This document shows positions 13,001 to 26,600 of a stretch of DNA of 64,000 nt, piece after piece (within the stretch, counting starts at the first letter, position 1; every line of letters begins with the position of its first letter). The position numbers and the translations under genes are program-made. Origin of the DNA: Pogonophryne albipinna (Eukaryota; Chordata; Actinopteri; Perciformes; Artedidraconidae). Under the pieces are notes generated by a model. The model had not been told where the DNA came from. It saw nothing but the letters and a program-made list of their open reading frames with translations, and searched no databases. The stretch is from NCBI GenBank assembly GCA_028583405.1, contig CM053264.1:12660787-12724786 (forward strand), given 5' to 3'.

Positions 13001-14633
13001 ACCATTTCTCTCCCAGGCAGTTTTAGGGAGTAATTCATTGAAATGGTTTAAATGAAAAGCCGCAAGGAAGAACAGGTCCGACCACGAGTATGAGCCGGGG
13101 AAAGATTGTATTTAAAGAAGGGAATAAAAGAAGCCGTTAAAAGTTGCTGTAGGTTTGAGTTGTAAGTAGAGACGGCAGTAGAAGCAGATTGCTTTTTCTT
13201 TTCGTTGTATTTTTTATATTTTTCAAGATGTCAGGGACTTGAACGTGAACTGGGTGACGGATAAATGGCCTGAACAGCAACACAGCTTTTCATGGGTGTA
13301 TTGTCGCCTTATTTCGGGGAAAATAATGCACATTAATGATGTGAGAGCTTTAAGGTGAACTGTAAGAGGGACTTTACAGGAAATGATAGATACTGAGTGC
13401 TGGTTGGATGAATTATACAAAATGACTGTGGGCTGATGCACTGTACCTCCCTCTGTCTCCACACACACACACACATCCTCTCACACACATTCCTGTTACT
13501 ATTATTACACTGTCTATTACTAATTCAATCCATATCATTGCTGTGGCTTTAATGAAATATGTATTTATAATGTTAATTCCCTGTGTATTTCAGGTCTCAA
13601 CCTGTACTAATGCGTCAAAATGTAATTACGTTTATCATAGAATTCCTTTTCTCGATGGATTTTAATTTTTAAGCTTCTGTGAAAGTGAGTTTTGTCCTTT
13701 AAACCCGCCCTCTACTGTCAGTGCGCTCCGATGGGGAAGTACTTTGGCTGTAGGCGTTAGTATGTGGCTGTAGGCGTTAGTATCAGTGTGGATCCGACCC
13801 CATGTCTGAACAATGTGACCTTTTATAGTAAAAAGCGTGTGAAATGTGGCTCTGTGTTCAAATAAGCAATGTTCCTTTACTGTACTTGTCTAAAGCACTA
13901 AGTACACACACTCACTGGAGGACAAATGCATGTCAAATCACAGAGTTAGAGCTCCCTCTAGCGGACACTAGACACACTGGACTCATCAAAGTGAGTAAAC
14001 AGTATGTCAGCACTTCATAATTAAATTCTGACCTGAGCAGCTTTCTTTGTACCGCCACATAAATATGAACTTTTAAATGATAACGCTGATAAATGTAGCA
14101 ACAATGCCAAGTCCTTGACTGGTGACAAATCAGCGAGTGGTTACACAAATTAGAGGTGAATACAAATCAATATTAAGACCCAGTGTTGCTTTTTAAATAA
14201 ACGATAAAACATTCTTGAAAACCATAATGTCAAAGCAGTGGAAAGTGAATGTGAAGGTTCTTCAATGCATAAATAAAAGTCTCACTCATATTTGTTTTTC
14301 TCCAATATGACAGTTTATCATTAATAAGCATTGGACATACAGTACAACACCATGAACTACAGCGAAGAAATGTACTTTTTTAACTGAATGCAGTCATGTG
14401 ATGCAGCTTGTTAGAGATCCTGTAGCTGTGCTTATATATGGAGGTGTGTGGGTGTAGGGATAACGAATTCCCAGGCTTTTGTAAAAGCACAGGAGGAGAG
14501 CTTACTGGACATTTTGAGTAGGTGGGAGAGAGGTTTAAGCGTGGGAGTAACCAGGTTTTATTTAACAGAAGAGGCAGGGGAAACAGTGTAGTCTCCTATA
14601 GGCGAGGTAAGTTATACAATACATGTGATAGTG
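10086..14633. other. non-coding stretch downstream of cfap221
   Basis: No exon or recognised transposon was found. A 14-15 base C run lies at about 10685-10699. Several AT-rich low-complexity patches occur. The neighbouring human genes beyond CFAP221 (TMEM177, PTPN4) are not visible here. Confidence 0.45.
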
Positions 14634-14639
14634 TTTATT
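14634..14639 (-). terminator. cfap221: polyadenylation signal of cfap221
   Basis: AATAAA on the minus strand, only 32 bases after the TGA stop at 14671. It would give a very short 3' untranslated region. Further AT-rich candidates lie beyond, for example near 14558. Confidence 0.55.
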
Positions 14640-14670
14640 TGTCTATATGCATTTGGAGGTGAGCCTATTC

Positions 14671-17600
14671 TCAGTGCTCCCCTGAAGCTGCATCAGTGAC
14701 TTCAAGTTGCTTCAGCCGGCTCATCACTCTTCCTCCCATCCGGTTGAACTGAGAGCTGTGGGTCGCCTCCGTCTGGATCTCCCTCTGGTGCCTGTGACAG
14801 AGACATTTCACTTTAGTGTAGAAGAGCTGAGGAAGGAGAACTGGTTCAAAGGAGCGATTGGTAAACTAGAGCCAGATCCAGCATTCACCAAAATGAGGCA
14901 TTCAAATGTAAGAACATTTAAGAAAATCTACATTTCTGTTTCAAATGGAAATCATCCTACTACAATGGTGGATACATTTGTCAAAATAGGCTAAAATTGC
15001 CCTTAAAATGTTATGTATTATAAACGACCAGGATAATATGTATTGTTTACTGTAGACCCAACCATCTTTAAACTCCAAACATTATAAGATAAATTAGCAT
15101 GTTTACAGCCTGATACAGAAATATGTTGATCTCTTTATAACCATATTATGCCTTGGGCTAATTCAGTAAATGTATCAGCAGATTATTTTCCTCCCAGGTC
15201 TCTAAGTGTAATTGCATGAGTGATCTCTTTCTCTGTAACACACACATCGTCCCTGTAGACTCACCTGGCTGCTGTGCCTTTACGGAGGTTGCTATTGGAG
15301 ACCAGAGCTTGCTCCGACAAGAATTGCGCTCTGATTATCTCCGTTGTTAGCTGGACGCCTTCACACCTGAGCAGGGATAATTAAAAAAACACAGAATCTG
15401 AGCATGAAAGCAGCCATCTTGACCAGAAAAAGCTTCCACCAAGGAGACCAATAGGTGTCAATAGTGCATGTACTTACGGCGGGTCCATTAGTGGAGGCAG
15501 ATCATCAGGAGGGCCGCGGAGAGGAGGTGTTTTGAGGGGAAGTGTATCTGTGCTGCAGTCCACAGACCTACAGAGGACACACACATTGCGTTTCCCCTGA
15601 AGAGCCAGACCACATATTACTGAATCGAGATAATGGTCAGATATCTACTCCATCTTACTGAGATGAAAGCACCGCTTCGGGTTGTTTGAAATCGCAGTTT
15701 GAACAGGAATGATAAAGGATCTCCCGAGTGAAAGTTGATGTCTCTTACGGGCAGAAAACAGAATTAAAACCCTGACAAGCCACAGGTTTGCTTTTGGACG
15801 CGCCGCCGGGCTTTCAGCACAAACGTCATTATGTGAACACAGTTTGGAGTTTAAGGTGGACGGAGACATTATTAAACAACCACTGCTGCCAAGTTAAACT
15901 GCTTTAACTTGGCAGCAGTGGCTGAAAGTAACCAAGTGCAATTACTTAAGTACTGTTACCATTTTGAAGTACTTAAGTAAGTTACTCCACAGATTCAGAT
16001 AATTCATTTAGTAGTATTTCTTCTTCCATGAGTCATTTTTAAACCTGCAGAAACTGATTTGTTTGATCACTTTGAGGCCGGGGAAATACGTTTTGAACCG
16101 AGTCTTGCTGATAAATATGCAGACTGCATGTACCCAGAAAGTTAGAGTTTTAAAGTGTGCTTGAGGTTAGAGCAGAATCCTTTGAATTATTCACACATTT
16201 GTGAGAGACATACTCTCATTTCTATTACAGCCTCCTGGCTTAAATCGTATTGTTTGTGTTTGTTGGATAACAGGACAGACTGTTAGCAACCGCAGAAAGG
16301 AGGCTTAGGGGATCATCTTTCGTATAATGAAAGAATATTATATCTAGAGTTTTACTGTGGATCAGTGCTGACAGGCAGAGAGAGAATACTTGTGTTTGCC
16401 AAGAAACAGATTTTGCAACACAACGAAGGTGAGTAAAAAAAGGAAGCAGACGCTTTCACAAGAACATCATGTCAACAGCGTCTGCCCAAATTACTTCGGC
16501 GTCTTGTCAAATAAAGACTTGAAGTGTTTCACAACTTGCAAGAAACATTAGCTCTGCAACGCTGGATCTCTATCATGCAAGAGAAATTGCAATGTACATG
16601 ACAATATTTCCTGGAAAAGGGTCAGAGACAGGGTTTTGCATAGCTGAGTGCTACTCCATGTGACGGAGTGCGAAGAGACGCATACAGGAGGCCACACGGG
16701 ACGATACCATGCAGCATTTAGTAATACTTGACATCAAAATATCATCATTTATTCACCGTCCATTTAGGTTAACGACTGAATAAGTCATCATCTCACAAGA
16801 CAGTCTGCCTACATATGACCTAGATTCTGTAAGGTGTTCAACAGCAAGGAGAGAGTTTATAGCACAAGCTTTCAATTCTTATTTCCATATAATTGAAGTC
16901 GAACTGATCACCGCAGTGGAGTCAACGCTTCAATCCAAAACGTGGACATTGGCAATCAAGTGAGAATTATAAAATCAGAGCGTCGAGTGAGAAAATAACT
17001 TCAACACTCAAGAGATTTCTGCAACTGTATGGGATATTTCACAAAAGGAGAACTAAAGAGCAAATGAAGATATATTTCAAGTAAAAAAATCAAAGAAAGC
17101 TACGTCGAATCAGAACCAATGCTTGAAATGCTAAACGATAACTGCCATGAGGGAAACAAATACTACAGGAAGTCATCTCTACGTAATACTGCGTGATGAA
17201 TGGCATGCCAACACATTAAATATTAATACACAAGCCTCTTGGCAATTTGTCAGGATAAATATTTACTCTAAGAATATAAACGTCTACTACAGTATAAGTG
17301 ACCACTTGTTAAACCAGCAACATGATCCTATGTCTTACAAATCATTCACATGTAAGCGGCTTGTAAAAGGTCCCAGAAGATCTACAGATACCAGCTATGG
17401 ATCAAGAGCTCACTTATTGATGCAACAGGAAAGAAACAGGGATCTATGAGCTCACTTATTGATGCAACAGGAAAGAAACAGGGATCTATGAGCTCACTTA
17501 GCATTCAATTCAAACTTTTTAAAAGGACTTTCCAGTACAGTGAAGTTATTGCTCACTTTCGACTGCAATCCCTCATGAATGCACGTTCTCATGGAGCGTA

Positions 17601-20600
17601 AAAACAATGATGCAACTGTAAGGTAAACATGCTTTAAAATCACAGATATTCATCAGTGAGATGCACCCAGAGCTTCAGTACAGTGAAGTCATGTGACCAC
17701 AAGGTCATGAGTTCAAATTCTTCCACGGACTGAAAAGATACAGCGGATGTGAAACACAGCCCCTCTCTACTCAAGTTATGTAAACATGTACTAGGACGTT
17801 TTCATCCCACAATTGTCTTAGAGCTTCTCCAGTTTATGTGGGAAGTACCTCGTGGTGAGTTCTGGGTGGTTCTGTGAGGATGAAGAGAAACAAGAAAATA
17901 CGTTCTGTCCTACCTGCGATGGGCGAAGTCACTGCTGGGAGACGGCTGGCTGGACAGAACCTTTGAGGTGATCGAATCTAGATCCTTCCATGTCATGAAG
18001 CCAGCGATCCCTTCCTGTTGTTGGTAAGGAAAAGATTAGCCACATTAGATTAAGATTTAAAACAGATGAACTAGAGATGTATCTAATGTCCCGTTTTCTT
18101 TCATTTCTACTTTGAGGTTTTTTAATCAAATTAAATGTTCTTCAACTTTCTTTAAGACACATATCTCGTTAGTGAATGCCTCCCTTAATGTGTGCAGCTA
18201 AAGTGTTGTTCATAAGTCTCTGAAAAGAATGACCTTGCGGTCCAGATGCTTCTTCTGAGTGTTTGGGGTTTGCGTCCCTCTGCCACACCTGCTGCTCTCA
18301 GGGATGGGATACCTAAACACAGAAAGCACTTTCCGAGTGAGTGGGAACAATCTATCGCTAAATGTCAGCTCAAAGAACACCTACTTACTTTAGAGTGGAC
18401 CTATCATGCTATATTTGAACAATATATTGTTCAAATATAGCATGATAGGTCCACTTTAACTCGATAAAACCGTACACATGTATTCACTGAGTGTTACCTG
18501 GGCAGAGGGCAGAGGTGGAACTCCAGGTCAGTCTCCAGATATTTGGGGGTGGGTTTGTACGCCTGCAGGCCTGGAGCTGGGTTCTACAACACAAACACAT
18601 ATCACATTATGTATTGATATCCTATTTCAGTCTCTGGGTTAAACACAATATGTAAGTATTTGACTAGGGGTCTCTTAACCAGAAGAAATGTATATTGTAC
18701 ACAACAGAAAGAGGGGCCATTTCATTTTTAGATTTTTTTGAGCAGATGCATATTAAAGATACATGGTCTTACAAAGATTCTGAGTGGGTTTGCTGGAAAA
18801 GGTGTGAGCAGAGCTTCAGGGGCGCTGAAGGAGAAACAGACAGCCTCCTCTGCCTCATCCTTCTGCTGATCCCCCCATGTCTCCACAGCGCCAGACTCAT
18901 TCAGCACCGGCTCTTTCTAGGTAGATGAGTGAAGAGATAAATCAATCTTTCTCTAATATGGTGGAATCTGCATGTTTTGGTCCAGGTGCTGCAGATTTAC
19001 CGCAGTGCGAAGTGGTCTGGCCAGAGAGGTTGGGATGTACGAGTTAAACGCCTCCCAGACTGACACAGGTCTGTAGCCCATGAGCTTATAGTGCTGTGGA
19101 ACCTGTAGAAACAAACAAAACAATAATATGGTTGATACTAATCATCAGGTTTTTTTTTATTTGTATTAAAATACAGGTATTTAGGTAGTTCCCCCCCCGC
19201 TGCTGCTGGGTACATATCTGCAGTAAACACCTACTTGAAGCTTGAAGAAAGGAACATGTGTCGTCACAGTCACTTCGATGGGATCCACGGGCACTTCGAC
19301 AAGATTACTGCGAGCCTGGAAACATCAAGGAGACAAATGGCATTATTTGTTCGATTGAACACTGAGGCCTTATCTCCCCGGGGCATCGGGGAAATTAGAG
19401 ACTTTATCAAAGTGCGGGAAACTGAGCTTCCTTTCTGATTCCACATCGAGATCAAAGACATCTTTCAAGGGAAATAATGAATGAAAATGGTTTCTTGTGC
19501 AGGACGATTGCCAGACCGCACTTGCTAGACGCTTTTATCCAAAGCGACTTACACACTCAATACTGTGGACAATCCCCACAGGAGCAATTTGGGGTGAAGT
19601 GTCTCAGGGACACAACAACATGCTGACAGCAGTGGGGTTTGAACCTGGGACCCCCTGATCCGAACACCAACGCACTAGACCACGCACTTTTCAGGGAGTC
19701 TCATTCTTCCATATGTCAGAAGAACCCATTAAGGTAATTTAGTATTTTATTTCAATAGCTTTAACAAGACAGAGCGATTTGCAAAGAAGTGGTTTAAGCT
19801 TTTGTTTTGACAGGCCGCGACATTGAGTAAGTATATTTTAAACAGAACTAACAACCTGTAATCTGCAGGAAGGACGTCATTGTTTTATAGACTCCAGATA
19901 TATAATGAACTCACCAATGCAGAGAAAACAGGGAAAGAAAACGGAAAGATCCTGTCGGGTGAGATCGTCAGATCAAACGTCCTGTCCTCCTCGACTGAAA
20001 ACAAACAAACCGGTCGTAATTGAATTCTTCTGATCGTTATGGTCAGTGAGAAATGTAATGTAAATGTCCTCAGCACCATAAATAGCCCCGTCCCTTTGGC
20101 CCTGCATGTACTGTGTGTTCTAAAAAGCTCATAATAACCAGAGGAGATCTCAATTTTTCCTGCAGGAATGAATTCAATTAAGCAATGCGTTTGTGACATG
20201 GCTTAATGAGATTACTTCTGAATGAGGAGATTAGAGGATAATCAAAACCTTTCTTTGCCAAGGGCGAGTTCTTCATCGTTCTGCAGAGTTTCTTCAAACA
20301 GGTCAGTCTCCGGTCCATGCGGCATCGAATCAACGTCTGAAAGGTAGACAAGAGTTCAGGGTGTTATTGCTTTAAATAAGTATAATAAATCAAACTCAGT
20401 GGCACACAAACAACAAGAGGACAGTGAACCCTTGTTGCCCTAAAAAGAAGAAACACAAAATTAGCAAAAACTAACTTCTCCACGATAAATAAAAGACCTT
20501 TAATTGTATGCTTGTCCTGTGACTTTAAGAGGCCATGTCAGATGATTCTGCGTTCACTGGACGGCACTTTATGTTCTCAGGAAAGTTGATTTTACCGTAA

Positions 20601-23600
20601 ATAATATTATGCATTTAGTGGGAGGAATTTACACATGGTTGACCTAAAGGGACAGAGACAGCAGTCCCCTCCTGAGGGAAGAGGGAAGTGTGTTGGCGTG
20701 ACCAGTCTGTGCATTAAAGCCAATGAATATGCATGTGAGCATTTTACACATGTGCTGGGATGTGAGTGCACCTTGCGGGCCGCCTGCTGGAAAAGACTGA
20801 GGGCTCGTCTCCTCAGATCCCACTGAAAGCTGCAGAAGAACTGGAAGGACGGGGCTCCCTCGCTGGCCTGGAGAGGGTACACACACATTTATTGACTTTC
20901 ATTTGGCATTTACATGGAGTACGTATAAAAAGGGAAGTTCCATGAGGTCTCAGTGGTTAACGAGGAAGTCAGATGTACAGTATCAGGGTATATGCAGGAA
21001 TCCTGAAGTCAAAGTAAGACCTTTTAAGACCCTTTCCATACATTTTAAGACCTCATCGCCACTTGGAGTTCTAACCGGTTACCTTGGCGACACACTTTAC
21101 CTCACATTGACTATATATGATTGTCCTTCCTCCTTATCTTCCAACCATTTGGACGCAGACTTGCATTTCCCCATAACGATGTTGTTTAGCAACCGGCGTA
21201 AACGGACCTTCGCGCGCTATCAAGCAGTGAGCGTGCGATGTCCTGTTCAGATGACGTCAAACCCAACGAGATGCCATCAATAAACTACACAGAATCACAC
21301 TACACACCTACGCAATGATTACATTCAGGCAGACTGTAGAACACAACCTCTTTGGACAATTCATATACTTATTGAAAACAAGCTACACAATGTGATACCT
21401 TGGAAAATGCCGTTTCAGATTTTGACAGAAATTACAATAACCGTGTATTTAGATAGTTTGACACAGGCTTGCAAATCTGTTTCAAGACATCCATCACCCC
21501 CCCAGGGTTCGTCATAGAGAAATGAATGCTGTCACAGGGCTCACTCATGATGGAGGGCTGTCAACATGAAATGAGTGATCATTAATCTAGTGATGATAGA
21601 AAGATCTATTTAAAAACCAGGGGAGTCGCTGAGTCCCACTGTATCAGAAGCTGCATGAAGAGAGTGAGTGATACAGAGCAGAGGTTTACCTGTCCTGCTG
21701 CACAGAGCAGTCGTCTGGAGGAGAGTTCAGGTCGTCCAGCAGCGAAGCCTTCCTCCCGCCTCTCATCTCCCCTTTTCACCTGCAACAAATCAGTTATCAT
21801 GCTGGAGAGGAATTGGCAAGCAATCTGCTGTAGAACATGTTGGTTTAAAAGCATGAAGTAGATTTCTATTTTTGCTCTGGAGATGACCGATGCTACGAAG
21901 CCGACGGAAAAATAACATTTCAACATGTTTAATCTCTGTAGTAAGAGGCAACAGTGTCTATGTCACAGGAAGAAATACGCTTGATGGGGTTTGTCGGAAA
22001 TCTTAATTACCTACTAAAGTAAAACCATGACAACTAATCCTGTGGAGCATGGGTTTTGTTATTTTAAGACCATTTTATGCCATGATATAATGATAATATA
22101 ATAAATAAAGTACACCATTAATTCTGTTCAGACATAAGAATTGGAACGTGAGAAACATATTGATGTACATAATAACCAAACAAAACCAGGAGCATAAAGT
22201 ACATTTACTCTCAGGCTCTGTTACCACAAATTGCACTTAAATAAATGTTTAAACTTTGTCACAGATCTAAAGATGTATTCCTCTTTGGTGGGCGGTGGTG
22301 GCGAAGTCCATCGGGACTTGGATTGGCAACTGGAAGGTCACCAGACCAAGTGCTACCGAGGTGTCCCTGAGCAAGGCACCGTTCCCTACACTGCTCCCCG
22401 GGCGCCGTTCATAATGGCTCCTAACACTAGGGTGGGTCAAATGCAGAGACACCTTTGTCCGGCAGTCAGTCAGTAGGTGCAAGTCTTGGACTGGGAGCCG
22501 TAGGGTCGCCGGTTCAAGTCCCCGACCAGACCTAAAATATGGAGTGTGGACTGCTACTTGGAGAAGTCCCAGTTCACCCTGCCCTTGAGCAAGGCACCGT
22601 ACATCCCCCTTCCCCCCTCACTCCCATTGCTCCCCGGGCGCTGTACAATAGCTGCCCACTGCTCCTAGTACTAGACTCCTGGTGCTAGAATGGGTTAAAA
22701 GCAGAGAACACATGTCACTGTGTGTGCTGTGTGCTCTGCATGTGAGACCATTAAAGAGGGTTTCATCCCTCCCTATTCTATTACTAAACAGGCAATACCC
22801 TGCAAATACATTTTCTTAATGGTTAGGACCGTAACAAAAAAAACAATATATATATTAGCTATAATTAAGATGGCAAATCCTCTTTTATGTAGCCTAAAGC
22901 CGACATGTCCCCACAACGAAGCAGGGGATCCATTACTTGATAATGTACAATTGATGGGGGTCATGTCAATGTATCATACACTGAGTCAATTATTGTGACA
23001 GGCCATGATATATCAAGGTATCGCAGAATAATTAGATAAAGTCACGAAGCTGTAAAGCATCACTGTAATGCAAACACAGGAGGACATCTTCTCTGTTGAG
23101 TTATTCTAGGTCTGGTCTGCAGTCCAGATTCCACAGAGGATATACAGAACAAGGTACTAGCTCCGATCATAAAAACCACAGAGCATCTATAAAACTCCAA
23201 AGAGGGCTTATATGAGCCTGTGAACGTGTGTGTGTGCGTGTGCGTGTGCGCGTGTGTGTGTGTGTGTGTATTATAAACAGTGCAGGTGGAGAGGAGAGGG
23301 GAGGAAGTGCTGTTAAGTGTTCACTATTCAAATAACCTTTTGAGAAAACACACACACACACGCATAGACCCATATTTCAGAAGTGATGTTACTTTGGCCG
23401 AGTCTGCACATTTCCACTGTGACTCAATAAAACGGTCACACACGCAGCATAAAAGCATGAAACAACATCTAATAAAGCTACTGAAGAACATTGGCTATGC
23501 ATGTGTTGATTAGCTAAAAGCAGCACTTCCGGTATTTTAGTCGTGGTAATTAAAAAGGAATACTGCAAAACTATAATTCTGGCGATTACACTTTCCAACA

Positions 23601-26600
23601 AGGTATAGAAAGTAAAGGTCTTGTATTTGAGCCAATGAAAACATTTCTTACATAAGGTAAAGAGTGACACAGATATACATTTCTCTTTTTAAATGACACC
23701 CTGGGACTTGCTTATATGTATTTTGGTCCTGTAAATGTACTTTCTAGTTGACAACGTTTTCTAATATGTTGCTAGATATATTAAAAGGTGGTCGCTATGT
23801 TTATGCCCTAAGTTGAATTGAGGTAAAGTAATTGGCTCCACATTTGTCACAATTCTTTACCGCGTTTGACCCCTGATCGACATTAGACTGTTCCATTAAA
23901 CGACCTGCTGTAAGAATATCAATCGGCAGGCTGTTTATCGGAGTCCATAATTAAGGGGAAGTTCTCACCATGTATTCATGCAGCGCAATCTCTCTCTCCT
24001 CCGCTATCTGCCTCCTGCTGTGCTCCGACACCGGGTCCTTACCAACACGAACTTGCCTTTGAAATAACAAATAAACAGAAGAAAACATCAAAGATTACTT
24101 TTTAAAGACACATGGAAAGAAATCTAAAAAGTACATGTGAGGTGCGTCTTAACTTCAATTGGCTTTTCTTTCCAGTTTAGAAAATGTTGAGGGAATAAAC
24201 AATCTTTTCACAAACACTTCATCTAAAACAAGACATGTTCCGATGAATGTTTCCAACGTCAATCTATTTTTCTCCCTCGAATCTCTCCAGCATAATGCAA
24301 AACTAAAAATAGCATCCTCTCCTACATTTGCTATCACTTGTAGACTATGTTAAGCTTTTAATAAAAATGCCGCTGTTAATGCTTTAACTTGAGTTAGTGC
24401 ATAAGAAAACCCCACTTTAACCATTCACAGGGATTTCAATGGAAATGTCAATGTGTTCACCATCTGACGTGGTTGGCCTGCTCCTCCTTCACGTGTCGTT
24501 GAACCTTTTTCCTGAAGAGGGCTTCCTTCATCTGCCTGTTCTGCAGACCAGCCATGCTGCCACACGATATGGCTGAAGTGAGGGGACAACCAGACACATA
24601 CTTTGTTATATGTGTATTTTCTGTATTGCAATTGACCTGATTCACCATACTGTGCAAAGGCAGAATATAACAGGACAATAATACAGCTTTTCTGAGAGGA
24701 AATACATGTCAAAAAGATTACAATCATTGGGTTTCATGTACCTTCCTTCAGGTCTTTAGAGCTGAGTTTATCAGTGTCTTTGATCAGCATCTTTGCCACG
24801 CCTGCAGGAGTGCAGACATCTACAGGAGGCTTCAGTGCAGCCTGAACACTCGCTTGATCTCTCAGTGTCTTGAAACAAACAGCATGAAATGAAAGGTAAC
24901 ATGCCACAGCCAGAAAGGATCAGCAGTACACAACAGTAAGAGAGAATGGTTTGTTTCGCTCTGACGAATTATGAATCATTAGATAAGACAAAGGCAGAGG
25001 AGGAACCAAAACTACAAACCTTCCCAGTCTGATATTGGGGATTCTGTCTCCTTATCTAAACTAAATGAATAGAGGTACATAACTAAACACATCTCACATT
25101 GTGCTTACATTTTCCATATACAAATGAATTAATTAACCCCTTAATGTCCTTCCACATTCAAATAAGTGAATAGTTAAACTAACTATTATGAAATTGCTAT
25201 TAAAACACACACACTACCTTTGATTTGTCAGCCTCCTTAGTCGACCTGAGTTTGGTTTTACTTTGACGGGGCACTTGAGTGACAGGTGAAGGCCCTGTGT
25301 ATCGAACTGCATCCCCATGACCCGCCTTCTTTCCCAACTCACTATCATGCAGAGAAAAGAGAACGGAAAAGGACGCCTAATGAAGTAACGTTTTAATTAT
25401 GTTGGAATTGCACACATTAGTAAGGGGCGAGAACAGATTCATGAATAGAGAACACGGATTTGAATGAAAGGGACATGTTTGCTGCTAATTTGAGGTTGCT
25501 ATAAGGAACATCTGAATGAACAAACAGTGGAAGGAGGAAAACTTAAGAGTGGAGCACGGTAATTGGTTCATTTTTGTTTAGAGGTCCAGGATCTGTTCTC
25601 GAGAGAATGGCTCTAAATTGGGTGTTTATACGATGATATATGGGCAGTGCGGGACGGCAGGGAGGCTGAGCAACGAGGTCAGAAGCCAGATGATTCATTT
25701 TCATTATATTTACATTTCTCCAGCTGTCATTTTTTGTGGTGGCGGATATTCATTCGAAAGACACATTCAGCAGTATCTATGAGCGCGGTGTTTAATGGCT
25801 GATTTGACACTTCTCTGAAACAGTGTCAACATTTTACGTGTCACAAAGATTTACTATGTTTATTTAAGCGTTTATTGCAGGACATAAGATTGATTAGATT
25901 GATGCAACATAGTGATTTGAGGGATTAACATCATCATGTGTTTATTGTACACAAGATAAGCCAGGCAGCAACACTAAGCAGCGAGCGTTTGGTTCTAGCT
26001 GGAAAAACACTGGCTCTTGCAATTATTATTTTAATCTTTCAATTGCAAATATATTTTATTATTTCCACGACGGGGAACAACAAATAGAGGGAGAATGTTT
26101 TATACGCCAAACATTCATCGGGAGGCATATCCATCTTGATTTCACTGCAGCAGCTACCAAGCTATTTTCATGAATTATTAACTTTCGGCCGAGATAACAC
26201 CAAGACAGTGCGCTGGATGGAGCCGCCGCTGTGTGATGGATGGCACCATCTTTCTCATGGGAACACAGTTAAACATTAGGTTCTACACTGGCTGGAAAAA
26301 ACAACTAATGGGAAGTTGTAATCAGCACACAAGCCCATTTTCTCTAGCTCTAAATGGACCACCTAGTTTAGTAATTACTTGCACGAACAACCTGAAAGCT
26401 GTGGTCATTACTGGACAGCGTGAGGAGAACGAAAAGGCTCCATCTAATCATTTTTATACTATCAGTCAGGATTTGTGATGCTTATCCAGACTAAACGAAG
26501 CTCCATGGGGAAGAACAGAGGACATAACATATTTCTATACTGTTGTATAGAACAAATAAGTGGTGTTACTGAAGTTCTGTCAAACAGGTTTGTCTGATTG

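Noticed and set aside
22470..22540. tRNA gene
   Set aside because: It has A- and B-box-like motifs but no cloverleaf with paired acceptor stem, and belongs to a dispersed SINE family.
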